The translations under genes were made by a program, and so were the position numbers. Under the pieces are notes generated by a model, which was not told the DNA's origin, did not search any database, and saw only the letters and a list, made by a program, of their open reading frames with translations. Source: Mycobacterium sp. E740 (GTDB lineage Bacteria; Actinomycetota; Actinomycetes; Mycobacteriales; Mycobacteriaceae). From it: a DNA stretch of 41,207 nucleotides. Shown here in pieces: positions 1-7,030 of the stretch (the stretch's first letter is position 1; every line of letters starts with the position of its first letter). The stretch is taken from NCBI RefSeq assembly GCF_001672895.1, contig NZ_LZKP01000035.1, forward strand, positions 1-41,207, read 5' to 3'.

Positions 1-8
1 GGGCTCGA

Positions 9-680
9 ATGCTGCCCGACCACGTCGAGACGCCGCCGGCGAAAGGCATCCGACTGAGTTGGCTGTCAACGGCGGCGATGACGGCGATCATCGCCTTGAC
101 GGCAGCTATGGCATGGGCGCTCATGCATGATTCCGGCCCAACACCGCCGCCGCCGGAAACCAGCTATCTGTCCGCGCTGAAGGACGCCGGACTGACGAAC
201 GTCGCCAACTCCGATGCGGGAGCCATCGCCCGCGGCAGACACGTCTGCCAACAGCTCGAAGACGGCGGAGCTGAGCAGGGCATGCCGGCCGACAAGTTCG
301 CCGTCGACGCCTTCTGTCCCCAATTCGCCAAAGGCTTCCATATCCTCGAAAGCACCACCGCGACTGGAACATTCGTGCTCAACGACAGCAACGGACTGGG
401 CGAGATCGCCTCCGACGGGACCACATGCGAGGGCGCCACCGATTTTGCCGATGTCGACCGCGACACCCAGGTGACCGTCAAGAACGGCAAGAACGAATTC
501 CTCAACACCACCACGCTCGGGCCGGGGAAGGGCGACAGCGCGACGTGCACCTTCTCCTTCAGCTTCCCGGTCATCGAGGGCCAGGATCGCTACGTCGTCT
601 CCATCGGACGTCGAGGCGAGTTCAGCTACACCTTCGAACAGCTCCGGGCCCGCGGCGTGCATATACGCCTGGGTCAGTGA
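9..680 (+). CDS. DUF732-type membrane-anchored or exported protein
   Basis: Residues ~17-38 form one hydrophobic segment (membrane anchor or uncleaved signal), followed by a Pro-rich stretch. Residues ~52-110 (YLSALKDAGL, then alanine-rich sequence, GRHVCQQLEDGG and a second Cys in DAFCPQF) match the mycobacterial DUF732 pattern, a small exported fold with two conserved cysteines. The remaining ~110 residues carry Cys139 and Cys178 and are not recognised; they may be a second extracellular domain. The ATG lies 8 bp from the window edge, so an upstream start cannot be excluded. It converges on the GAF-ANTAR gene with a 19-bp gap. Function unknown; the exported location is inferred from the single N-terminal hydrophobic helix. 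Confidence 0.7.
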   Translation: MLPDHVETPPAKGIRLSWLSTAAMTAIIALTAAMAWALMHDSGPTPPPPETSYLSALKDAGLTNVANSDAGAIARGRHVCQQLEDGGAEQGMPADKFAVDAFCPQFAKGFHILESTTATGTFVLNDSNGLGEIASDGTTCEGATDFADVDRDTQVTVKNGKNEFLNTTTLGPGKGDSATCTFSFSFPVIEGQDRYVVSIGRRGEFSYTFEQLRARGVHIRLGQ

Positions 681-699
681 CTTCTGATCCCCCCGCCGC

Positions 700-1389
700 T
701 CAAGCGCCGTTGCGTGTCTCGATGACACGCTGCGCCACGTCGGCCAGTTTGACGTTGCTGTCCTGCGACAGCTGTTTGAGCATCTCGAAAGCCCGGACGT
801 CGTCAACGCCGTAGCGCTCCATGATGATGCCCTTGGCCTGGCCGATGCGGTCTCTGGTGGACATCGCCGACTTCAGCTGCTCACCTTCGCGGCTTGCCAG
901 GATGGCCGCCGCGGCGTGCGCGGCGAGGATGGTGCCGATCGTTTCGTCATCGGAGTCGAAGGCGTTCGGTTCGAAACCGAACATGTTGAGCGCACCGGCG
1001 GTGCGGCCTGCGGTGTAGAGCTTGATCGAGAGCCCGCTGAACACCCCGTGCTCGACCGCTGCCGCCGAGTACCGCGGCCAGCGTCGCTCGTCGCGGAAGT
1101 CGTCGGTCCGCAGAATCAACTCGTCCAGTGCCGCCTCCACGCAGGGGCCCTCGCCGAACTGCATCTGTACCTCGTCGAGCTGATGCGGCAGGTCAGACGT
1201 GCCGGCCAGCGATTCGAACTTGCCGCCGGCGGCGATCAGCAGCACACCCACCGTGTCCGCGCCAGGGATCAGCTCCTTGGCCGTGGTGGTCACGTCGTTC
1301 AGCACATCGCCGACAGTGCGGGGCGGAGCTGATGCCCGTGCCAGCTCCGCCATCCGCTCGGCCAGTTCATGAGTCCGTGGCGCAGTCAT
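700..1389 (-). CDS. GAF and ANTAR domain transcription antiterminator
   Basis: A 229-residue protein. Residues ~15-160 look like a GAF sensor domain (FGEGPCVEA and GALNMFGFEPNAF are typical of actinobacterial GAF-ANTAR proteins). Residues ~165-225 form an ANTAR domain (STRDRIGQAKGIIMERYGVDDVRAFEMLKQLSQ), which in the family binds paired RNA hairpins with hexanucleotide loops and prevents transcription termination. The protein would act in the cytoplasm on nascent RNA when the GAF domain sees its signal; neither the ligand nor the RNA targets are evident here. A purine-rich GGGAAG about 10 nt upstream could serve as ribosome binding site. The gene is divergent from the carotenoid oxygenase with about 200 bp between starts. 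Confidence 0.88.
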   Translation of the reverse strand: MTAPRTHELAERMAELARASAPPRTVGDVLNDVTTTAKELIPGADTVGVLLIAAGGKFESLAGTSDLPHQLDEVQMQFGEGPCVEAALDELILRTDDFRDERRWPRYSAAAVEHGVFSGLSIKLYTAGRTAGALNMFGFEPNAFDSDDETIGTILAAHAAAAILASREGEQLKSAMSTRDRIGQAKGIIMERYGVDDVRAFEMLKQLSQDSNVKLADVAQRVIETRNGA

Positions 1390-1578
1390 AGTCCGAAGTC
1401 TTCCCTATCGGGCTTTGATCCATACGGTTGTTTTGCCTTCTGGAGTTGTGGGCATGACCGTGTGCAAGCACGTGTGGCGGTCGACTGTCACCCGTGCCGA
1501 GGTCTCGTCGGTTCAGACTGCGAGCCGGCGGGGCCGCCCCCTTACGCGCAACCCGCCGCGTCACTCTGTTAGTTGTAG

Positions 1579-1584
1579 TAGCGT
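1579..1584 (+). promoter_or_regulatory. Leaderless -10 of the carotenoid oxygenase gene
   Basis: TAGCGT fits TANNNT and lies exactly 7 nt before the ATG at 1592, the geometry of mycobacterial leaderless promoters. No convincing -35 is seen. This spacing is the main reason for choosing 1592 over in-frame codons upstream. The rest of 1390-1578 holds no gene I can support. Confidence 0.6.
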
Positions 1585-1591
1585 CCCGATC

Positions 1592-3115
1592 ATGGGCACC
1601 GCGAATGTGGAGATCGTCGCCAAATACCTCTCGACGTTGCCCGACGACGACGACCACCCGTACCGCACCGGACCGTGGCGGCCCCAGAACACCGAGTGGG
1701 ACGCCGACGCCCTCGACGCGGTGGAGGGCGAGATTCCGTGCGATCTCGACGGCGTCTACCTTCGCAACACCGAGAACCCGCTGCATCCGGCGCTGAAGTT
1801 CTACCACCCGTTCGACGGCGACGGCATGGTGCACATGGTCGGGTTCCGCGACGGTGAAGCCTTCTACCGCAACCGCTTCGTCCGCACCGACGGACTGCTC
1901 GCCGAGAACGACGCCGGCGGACCGCTGTGGCCCGGTCTGGCCGAGCCGATCCAACTCGCCAAGCGTGACTACGGCTGGGGCGCACGGACCTTGATGAAGG
2001 ATGCGTCGAGCACTGACGTCATCGTGCACCGTGGCGTTGCCTTGACCAGTCACTACCAGTGCGGCGACCTGTACCGCATCGACCCGTTCACCGGAAACAG
2101 CCTCGGCAAAGCGGACTGGCGCGGTCGATTCCCCGGCTGGGGGGTATCGGCGCACCCCAAGGTCGACGACCGCACCGGCGAGCTGCTGTTCTTCAGCTAC
2201 AGCAAGCAGTACCCCTACCTGCGCTACGGCGTCGTCGACGACGGCGACCACCTCGTCCACCTCACCGACGTCCCGCTTCCGGGTCCTCGGTTGCCGCACG
2301 ACATGGCGTTCACCGAGAACTACGCGATTCTCAACGACTTCCCGATGTTCTGGGACCCCAAGCTGCTCGAAGCCGACATCCATCTCCCGGGATTCCATCC
2401 GGACATGCCGTCGCGGTTCGCCGTGATCCCACGCCGGGGAGGCGTCTGCGACGTCCGGTGGTTCGAGGCTGATCCGACGTTCGTCCTGCACTTCACCAAC
2501 GCCTACGAGGACGGCGACGAGATCGTGCTGGACGGGTTCTTCGAGGGCGACCCCTCCCCCGTCGACACCGGTGCGGGCGACCCTTGGCAGCGCGCGTTCC
2601 GGTTCCTGGCACTGGACCGTCTGCAGACGCGGCTGCGCCGCTGGCGGTTCAACCTCAAGACCGGGCAGACCACCGAGGAACAGCTGACCGACACGATCAC
2701 CGAGTTCGGGATGATCAACGCCGCATACGCCGGACTCCCCTACCGCTACGCGTACGCGGCGACGGGAAGGCCGGGATGGTTCCTGTTCGACGGTCTGGTC
2801 CGACACGACCTGCACACCGGGGCCGAGCAGAGGTTCACTTTTCCCGACGGCGTCTACGGAAGCGAGACGGCGATGGCCCCGCGTGCGGACGGCACCGCCG
2901 AGGACGACGGCTATCTCGTCACGCTCACCACCGACATGAACGCCGACGCGTCCTTCTGCCTCGTGTTCGACGCCGCCCGAGTGGCCGACGGCCCGGTATG
3001 CAAACTGGCTCTGCCGGAACGCATCTCGAGCGGTACCCACTCGACATGGGCGCCGGGGCCGGAGCTGCGCCGCTGGCGGCAGACCGATACGGCGGCCTCG
3101 TCCATCGGGCTGTAG
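1592..3115 (+). CDS. Carotenoid oxygenase (RPE65/CCD family dioxygenase)
   Basis: A 507-residue protein of the carotenoid cleavage oxygenase family, non-haem Fe(II) enzymes with a seven-bladed beta-propeller that cleave C=C bonds in carotenoids, stilbenes or lignin-derived phenylpropenes. The four iron-ligand histidines are recognisable: H188 (VSAHPK), H236 (LPHDMAF), H300 (LHFTNAYED) and H483 (GTHSTWAPG, near the C-terminus). The N-terminal YLRNTENPLHP is also typical. An upstream in-frame extension to 1415 looks non-native, and the ATG at 1592 has a -10 hexamer 7 nt before it. The stop codon is followed immediately by the GTG of the HxlR-type regulator, so the two are probably co-transcribed and the regulator may respond to substrate or product. 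Substrate unknown. Confidence 0.9.
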   Translation: MGTANVEIVAKYLSTLPDDDDHPYRTGPWRPQNTEWDADALDAVEGEIPCDLDGVYLRNTENPLHPALKFYHPFDGDGMVHMVGFRDGEAFYRNRFVRTDGLLAENDAGGPLWPGLAEPIQLAKRDYGWGARTLMKDASSTDVIVHRGVALTSHYQCGDLYRIDPFTGNSLGKADWRGRFPGWGVSAHPKVDDRTGELLFFSYSKQYPYLRYGVVDDGDHLVHLTDVPLPGPRLPHDMAFTENYAILNDFPMFWDPKLLEADIHLPGFHPDMPSRFAVIPRRGGVCDVRWFEADPTFVLHFTNAYEDGDEIVLDGFFEGDPSPVDTGAGDPWQRAFRFLALDRLQTRLRRWRFNLKTGQTTEEQLTDTITEFGMINAAYAGLPYRYAYAATGRPGWFLFDGLVRHDLHTGAEQRFTFPDGVYGSETAMAPRADGTAEDDGYLVTLTTDMNADASFCLVFDAARVADGPVCKLALPERISSGTHSTWAPGPELRRWRQTDTAASSIGL

Positions 3116-4066
3116 GTGCCGTCGCCGGAACCGAACGCCGTCGCCCGTATGCTCGGGCTGCTCGGCGACGAGTGGACACTGCTCGTCATGCAGCAGTCGC
3201 TGCTGGGCGCGGCACGGTTCGGCGAGTTCAGATCCCGGCTGCCGATCTCCAACTCCGTTCTGACGGCACGGCTCCGGACCCTGACCGCCGAGCGCCTCCT
3301 CGAGCGGCACGAGTATCAGATCAACCCGCAGCGCTTCGAGTATCGGCTCACCTCACGGGGACGCTCGCTGTGGCCGGTGCTGCTGTCGATCTGGGAGTGG
3401 GAGCGCCACTGGGTTCCCGACCACGCCGCCCCACTGCCCGGTATGCGCCACGCGGCGTGCCGCGCAGACTTCGCACCCGCGGTCAACTGTCATTCCTGCG
3501 GCCGGGCGGCTCGCGGCAAAGATGTTGTCGCACAATGGGGCCCGAGTGGATCGTGGCAGCGATCGATACCTTCGAGCGTCACACGCCGCCGCTCGGAACC
3601 CGGACAGCACGCCGGTGCCAGCCTGTTCCCGCAGACGATGAGCGTGCTGGGCAACCGCTGGGGTTTCGCGCTGCTCGTGGCGGCGTTCGTCGGAGTCCGG
3701 CGGTTCACCGACTTCCAGAGCCAGCTCGGCGCGCCGCCCGGCTCGATCGCCGACCGACTGTCGATCTTCACCGGCAACGAAGTGATGGTCGCCGCCGGCA
3801 GTCGGTACGAACTGACCGAGAAGGGCGCCGCACTGTTCCCGGTTCTGATCACCGCATTGCAGTGGGCCCAGCGGTGGTTCCCTGATCCCAAGGGGCCCGC
3901 TGTCGTGCTGACCCACCGGGCATGCGGCGGCCCATTCACCGCCGCGCTGGTGTGCGACCGATGCGGCGAACCGCTGCGGGGAACGCAGGTCTGGACGACC
4001 GAAATTCCGGAAAAAAAGTTCTGGCACTCTCGCATTACGAGTGCTAAAGTCGCTGGTGCACAGTGA
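3116..4066 (+). CDS. Tandem (duplicated) HxlR-type winged-helix regulator with HxxC/CxxC motifs
   Basis: A 316-residue protein with two HxlR-like winged-helix units: residues ~8-100 (LLGDEWTLLVMQQ...GEFRSRLPISNSVLTARLRTL) and ~172-256 (LGNRWGFALLVAA...RFTDFQSQLG...IADRL). Each unit ends in the same cysteine pattern, H-x2-C-x9-C-x2-C: H112, C115, C125, C128 and H267, C270, C280, C283, which looks like a zinc-ribbon site. HxlR proteins normally work as homodimers, so this reads as a fused pseudo-dimer. The GTG start follows directly on the TAG of the carotenoid oxygenase, implying one transcript and a role in regulating it. The last ~15 codons overlap the CIRCE/promoter of hsp20. Confidence 0.8.
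   Translation: MPSPEPNAVARMLGLLGDEWTLLVMQQSLLGAARFGEFRSRLPISNSVLTARLRTLTAERLLERHEYQINPQRFEYRLTSRGRSLWPVLLSIWEWERHWVPDHAAPLPGMRHAACRADFAPAVNCHSCGRAARGKDVVAQWGPSGSWQRSIPSSVTRRRSEPGQHAGASLFPQTMSVLGNRWGFALLVAAFVGVRRFTDFQSQLGAPPGSIADRLSIFTGNEVMVAAGSRYELTEKGAALFPVLITALQWAQRWFPDPKGPAVVLTHRACGGPFTAALVCDRCGEPLRGTQVWTTEIPEKKFWHSRITSAKVAGAQ
4021..4050 (+). promoter_or_regulatory. CIRCE-type HrcA operator over the hsp20 promoter
   Basis: CTGGCACTC (4021-4029), a 9-nt spacer, then GAGTGCTAA (4039-4047) match the CIRCE consensus TTAGCACTC-N9-GAGTGCTAA with a perfect right arm and two mismatches in the left arm. CIRCE is the binding site of the heat-shock repressor HrcA. The repeat spans a plausible promoter: TGGCAC (4022-4027) as -35 and TAAAGT (4045-4050) as -10 with 17 nt between, so repressor would cover both. 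It sits inside the 3' end of the HxlR-type gene. Confidence 0.88.
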
Positions 4067-4073
4067 TTTGGCT

Positions 4074-4092
4074 GCCCGCCAGGGTGGCGGGC
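4074..4092 (+). other. Hairpin in the hsp20 5' untranslated region
   Basis: GCCCGCC (4074-4080) and GGCGGGC (4086-4092) form a perfect 7-bp stem with a 5-nt loop, just after the HxlR-type stop (4066) and before the hsp20 ribosome binding site. It has no U-run. It may stabilise or end the upstream transcript, or structure the hsp20 leader. It does not sequester the Shine-Dalgarno sequence. Confidence 0.45.
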
Positions 4093-4103
4093 TCTGGATG
4101 ATG

Positions 4104-4110
4104 TAGGAGG
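4104..4110 (+). promoter_or_regulatory. Strong ribosome binding site of hsp20
   Basis: TAGGAGG ends 9 nt before the GTG at 4120 and fixes that GTG as the start, although in-frame alternatives exist downstream. Confidence 0.7.
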
Positions 4111-4119
4111 TGGATTGCT

Positions 4120-4569
4120 GTGCTTCGCTTTGATCCGTTCAGTGAACTAGATGCTCTGACCCGGGGCCTGCTGACGAGCCAGACCGGATCAAATCGTTCT
4201 CCCCGGTTCATGCCGATGGACCTGTGCAAGATCGACGACCACTATCTGCTGACCGCCGATCTGCCCGGCTGCGACCCCGGTTCGGTGGACGTCAACGTGG
4301 ACAACGGCACGTTGACCATCTCGGCGCACCGCACGGCACGATCCGACGACGGTGTGCAGTGGCTGGCCAACGAGCGGTTCTTCGGCACCTACCGCAGACA
4401 GCTGTCGCTCGGGGAAGGCATTGACGCGTCAGCCATTTCGGCGACCTACGAGAACGGCGTGCTGGCCGTGACCATCCCGATGGCCGAACGCGCCAAGCCG
4501 CGCAAGATCGACGTCGCTCATGGCGGAGGCCAGAAGTCGATCGAGACCACAACCGTCGACTCCGGCTAG
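4120..4569 (+). CDS. Hsp20/alpha-crystallin small heat-shock protein
   Basis: A 149-residue small heat-shock protein, the usual size for mycobacterial Hsp18/Acr-type proteins. An N-terminal arm (LRFDPFSELDALTRGLL) is followed by the alpha-crystallin domain at ~residues 35-135, with LTADLPGCDPGSVDVNVDNGTLTI, a loop containing RSFG-like ERFFGTYRRQL, and the closing YENGVLAVTIP motif. A short polar tail follows. Such proteins form cytoplasmic oligomers that hold unfolding proteins in an ATP-independent way. The CIRCE repeat at -35/-10 predicts HrcA repression and heat induction, as known for acr2 and groESL in mycobacteria. The GTG start is supported by the TAGGAGG site. It converges on the GNAT gene across a long hairpin. 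Confidence 0.93.
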   Translation: MLRFDPFSELDALTRGLLTSQTGSNRSPRFMPMDLCKIDDHYLLTADLPGCDPGSVDVNVDNGTLTISAHRTARSDDGVQWLANERFFGTYRRQLSLGEGIDASAISATYENGVLAVTIPMAERAKPRKIDVAHGGGQKSIETTTVDSG

Positions 4570-4590
4570 GTCTGCACCGGTCCGCACCGC

Positions 4591-4650
4591 GTCGAGACTG
4601 CGGGCAGATCGCGTTCCGGTCCGATTCCGCGATCTGTCCGCAGTCTCGGC
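4591..4650. terminator. Long hairpin between convergent hsp20 and GNAT genes
   Basis: Arms 4591-4613 and 4628-4650 pair over 23 bp, with only two G-T pairs, around a 14-nt loop. No U-run follows on either strand. The position between two convergent stop codons (4569 and 4664) suggests a bidirectional, U-tract-less terminator. A dispersed intergenic repeat is the alternative. Confidence 0.65.
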
Positions 4651-4663
4651 ACGCCTACGCGCG

Positions 4664-5260
4664 TCACGCGTGACGGTCCAGCCGGTACCGCAAATTGTTG
4701 CGTACCGCCGGCCATTCGACGTCGAGGATCGAGTACACGACCGTGTCTCGCCGTGAGCCGTCGGCAAGCAGTTGATGGCTTCGCAGGATTCCGTCCTGTT
4801 TGGCGCCCAGCCGCTCGATCGCCGCCCGACTGGCGAAGTTAAAGAGGTGCGTGCGGAATTCGACTGCAACACAGTCCAACTGGTCGAAAGCGTGGCCGAG
4901 CATCAGCAGCTTCGTCTCCGAGTTGACTCCGCTGCGCCGCGCCGGCCGCACATACCAGGTGTTGCCGATCTCCAGCCGGCGATTCGGCGCATCGACGTTG
5001 AGGTAACTCGACGAGCCGATGAACGACCCGTCGAGTCGACGGACCACGAACGTCAGCCCGCGATCGGGCGCCTGCGCCGCGAGCCGGTTCTCCACCCACT
5101 GCTCGACCGCGCCGGCCGCGGGTGCCGCAGTAAACCACAGCCGTCCCAGCTCCCCGTCGTCGGCGGCCGCCGCGATCTCTGGAATATGGTTGCGGCTCAA
5201 CGGCTCCAGCGTCACCCAGCGCTCGCCGGTCAGTTCGACCGGCTCCACGAAGCCGCTCAT
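4664..5260 (-). CDS. GNAT acetyltransferase (RimJ/RimL-like)
   Basis: A 198-residue protein with the GNAT arrangement of RimJ/RimL-type N-acetyltransferases: LTGERWVTLEPLSRNHIPEI at the N-terminus, FIGSSSYLNVDAPNRRLEIG as central strands, YVRPARRSGVNSETKLLMLGHAF as acetyl-CoA binding strand and helix, and FNFASRAAIERLGAKQDGILR near the C-terminus. It would transfer acetyl from acetyl-CoA to an amine of a protein, peptide or small molecule; the acceptor is unknown. The ATG at 5260 overlaps the TGA of the membrane-protein gene upstream by 4 nt (ATGA), indicating translational coupling. A much longer upstream reading frame exists but belongs to the other gene in another frame. Confidence 0.87.
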   Translation of the reverse strand: MSGFVEPVELTGERWVTLEPLSRNHIPEIAAAADDGELGRLWFTAAPAAGAVEQWVENRLAAQAPDRGLTFVVRRLDGSFIGSSSYLNVDAPNRRLEIGNTWYVRPARRSGVNSETKLLMLGHAFDQLDCVAVEFRTHLFNFASRAAIERLGAKQDGILRSHQLLADGSRRDTVVYSILDVEWPAVRNNLRYRLDRHA

Positions 5261-5682
5261 GCCACCCGCGGGGACGCGGCCCAGGCCGCGACCATCGCCC
5301 AGACCGACGCCAGCACCGCGACGACACCGACCGCGCCGCCGAGATACAGGCCGTAGCCCGCAGCGACCGGCGCGTACACGTACAGCCGGTAGAACCACAC
5401 CGTCAGAACGATAAGCAGAACCGAAATCGTCAGCGCCACAACGGATGCCAGGCGCGGCGAGAATCCCCGCGCCGCCATTGCCCCGGCGACGATCAGTGTC
5501 GAGGCCAGCAGCACGATGAGCTGTCCCACCCCGAAACCGGGCGCGGGACCGGGCAGCTCGCCGATGACCCCACCAATCGCGCTGAGGCGGCCACCGCCCG
5601 AGGTCAGCCACGGCAGCCAGCCGCAGACCGACGCGATCGCCCCGCACAGCGCGACCAGCCATCCGGGGGTCCGACGCGACAT
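5257..5682 (-). CDS. Small four-helix membrane protein
   Basis: A 141-residue hydrophobic protein with four predicted transmembrane helices at about residues 8-27, 50-70, 78-98 and 108-136, joined by short loops, with a positively charged N-terminus (MSRRTPGW). I do not recognise a named family; the layout resembles small actinobacterial integral membrane proteins of unknown function. Its stop overlaps the start of the GNAT gene (ATGA), so the two are translated together and may be functionally linked. A TAGGCT hexamer 6 nt before the ATG suggests a leaderless transcript. Confidence 0.78.
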   Translation of the reverse strand: MSRRTPGWLVALCGAIASVCGWLPWLTSGGGRLSAIGGVIGELPGPAPGFGVGQLIVLLASTLIVAGAMAARGFSPRLASVVALTISVLLIVLTVWFYRLYVYAPVAAGYGLYLGGAVGVVAVLASVWAMVAAWAASPRVA

Positions 5683-5688
5683 GCTCCG

Positions 5689-5694
5689 AGCCTA
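5689..5694 (-). promoter_or_regulatory. Leaderless -10 of the membrane protein/GNAT operon
   Basis: On the minus strand TAGGCT ends 6 nt before the ATG at 5682, fitting TANNNT. There is no Shine-Dalgarno sequence in the interval, so leaderless initiation is likely. Confidence 0.5.
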
Positions 5695-5721
5695 TCGGCT
5701 GTGTCTACGCGATCCGGTCTC

Positions 5722-5727
5722 TACTGT
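5722..5727 (+). promoter_or_regulatory. Possible -10 of the cupin gene
   Basis: TACTGT fits TANNNT and would give a leader of about 25 nt carrying a weak AAGGCGG before the ATG at 5760. Support is limited to the hexamer and its placement in the 77-bp divergent gap. Confidence 0.3.
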
Positions 5728-5759
5728 GGAGTGTCCGACACCGAAAAGGCGGTACTGGG

Positions 5760-6206
5760 ATGACCGGACTTCCGGACTGGGCGCGTCGCCTCGACCTGAC
5801 GCCCCACCCCGAGGGCGGCTGGTTTCGGGAGACCTGGCGCAGCGACCTGACCGTGCCGCAGTCGGCGTTGCCACCCGATTACACCGGGCCCCGCAATGCC
5901 GGCACGGCCATCCTGTTCCTGTTGCTGCCCGGCCAGCAGTCGGCCTGGCACACCGTGCGCAGCGCCGAAATCTGGCTCTACCACTCCGGCAGCCCGCTAC
6001 TTCTGGAAGTAGGCGCCGAACAGCACAGTGCGACAACGTACTTGCTTGGTGCCGACCTTGCGTCTGGTGAACAGCCGCAGTTCGTCGTGCCGCCCGGGCA
6101 CTGGCAGCGGGCGCGGCCCCGCGACGACGAGCCGAGCTTGGTCAGCTGCGTGGTTGTGCCCGGCTTTGACTTCGCCGACTTCGCCCTGGCCGCGCCGACT
6201 GACTGA
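5760..6206 (+). CDS. Cupin (DUF985 family) protein
   Basis: A 148-residue protein of the DUF985/cupin_5 family. Family features are the N-terminal LDLTPHPEGGWFRETW, followed by AILFLLLPGQQSAWHTVRSAEIWLYHSGSPL, the first cupin motif in which the His and Glu residues usually bind a metal or line the pocket. VVPPGHWQRARP and SCVVVPGFDFADF form the second half of the barrel. No enzymatic activity is generally established for this family; it is probably a small cytosolic protein. It is a single gene, divergent from the membrane protein/GNAT operon, with its own possible promoter. Confidence 0.88.
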   Translation: MTGLPDWARRLDLTPHPEGGWFRETWRSDLTVPQSALPPDYTGPRNAGTAILFLLLPGQQSAWHTVRSAEIWLYHSGSPLLLEVGAEQHSATTYLLGADLASGEQPQFVVPPGHWQRARPRDDEPSLVSCVVVPGFDFADFALAAPTD

Positions 6207-6224
6207 ACACGATGCCAGCCGCGA

Positions 6225-6261
6225 CCTTATTGTTACCTTAGATAGGCCTTATTTTTCTTAG
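6225..6261 (+). repeat. 22-bp-spaced direct repeats in the AT-rich upstream region of the SDR-like gene
   Basis: CCTTATT occurs at 6225-6231 and again at 6247-6253, each followed by a T-rich piece ending in CTTAG (6225-6241 and 6247-6261). The 22-bp period is about two helical turns. The stretch is strikingly AT-rich for this genome and lies just upstream of the SDR-like gene, so it may be a regulator binding site combined with the promoter. Confidence 0.4.
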
Positions 6262-6317
6262 AAACCCGTGTACGGTGGGTCCATCGTGGGGCGCGGCAGC
6301 GACGGAAGGAGCCCGAC

Positions 6318-6884
6318 ATGGATCACCAACCTGAACGGATCGTCCTGGTCACCGGCGGTTCGAGAGGACTCGGCGCGCGGGTCGCGCGCAAGATCGGCGG
6401 CGCCGACGCCCACGTCGTCGTGACCCGCGACATCTCCGACGAGTTCGAGTCCGCGCAGGTTATCGACACCATCGCCGACCGATTCGGGCGGTTGGACACC
6501 TTGATTCTCAACTCGTCGGATGCGCTCGACCCCGGCTGCGCGATGCGCCTGAACCGCGATGCCCAGCGACGGCTGGCGCTGGCGGCTCTGCCGCTGATGC
6601 CGTCGGGTGGACGGATCGTCTACGTCACCAGCCACCAGGCCCACTTCTTCCCCGACAAGGCGGTTCCCAAGGGCTACACGGCCGTCGCCGCGAGCATGCG
6701 GGCCGGCGAGACCGCATTGCACGTCCGGCGTTCGGAGTTCGACCGCGCCGGTGTGCATCTCACCGTGGTCTCCGGCGACATGGCCGACGGGGCCTTTGCC
6801 GACGCAGTCGTCGACGCCGCCACCACTTCGACTCCGGCGAGCATCGTGTTCGTCGGCGGCGCCGACTACCTCATGACGGCCTGA
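6318..6884 (+). CDS. Short SDR-fold protein lacking the catalytic lysine
   Basis: A 188-residue Rossmann-fold protein, shorter than the usual ~250-residue classical SDR. The nucleotide-binding TGGSRGLG is intact (residues ~12-19). The NNAG motif is replaced by LILNSS, the catalytic Ser is present in YVTSHQAHF, and the tyrosine in GYTAVAAS is followed at +4 by Ala instead of Lys. The segment between strand 2 and strand 4 is also abbreviated. It may still bind NAD(P) but is unlikely to be a standard dehydrogenase; a regulatory or binding role, or unusual chemistry, is possible. GAAGGAG at 6305-6311 is a good ribosome binding site for this ATG. It converges on the amidohydrolase. Confidence 0.8.
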   Translation: MDHQPERIVLVTGGSRGLGARVARKIGGADAHVVVTRDISDEFESAQVIDTIADRFGRLDTLILNSSDALDPGCAMRLNRDAQRRLALAALPLMPSGGRIVYVTSHQAHFFPDKAVPKGYTAVAASMRAGETALHVRRSEFDRAGVHLTVVSGDMADGAFADAVVDAATTSTPASIVFVGGADYLMTA

Positions 6885-6941
6885 GCCGCCTCAGGTCGGG
6901 AACTCATCGCCGCGCCCATGGGCCGGGAACCCCTATCAACT

Positions 6942-7003
6942 TTGCCCGCGTAGCGAGCGACAACTGGGCCGGCATCGGAAATTGTCGCTCGCTACGCGGG
7001 CAA
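6942..7003. terminator. 22-bp perfect inverted repeat between convergent genes
   Basis: Arms 6942-6963 and 6982-7003 are perfect reverse complements over 22 bp, separated by 18 nt. The element lies between the stops of the SDR-like gene (6884) and the amidohydrolase (7031) and would form a very stable hairpin in both transcripts. There is no U-run. Bidirectional terminator is the simplest reading; a mobile or dispersed palindromic repeat is the alternative. Confidence 0.7.
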
Positions 7004-7030
7004 TCCGGCAACTAGCTTCGGCCAGCTGCC

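Noticed and set aside
6232..6252. Resemblance of the AT-rich stretch to an IdeR iron box
   Set aside because: Only about 12 of 19 positions agree with the consensus and the inner dyad is absent.
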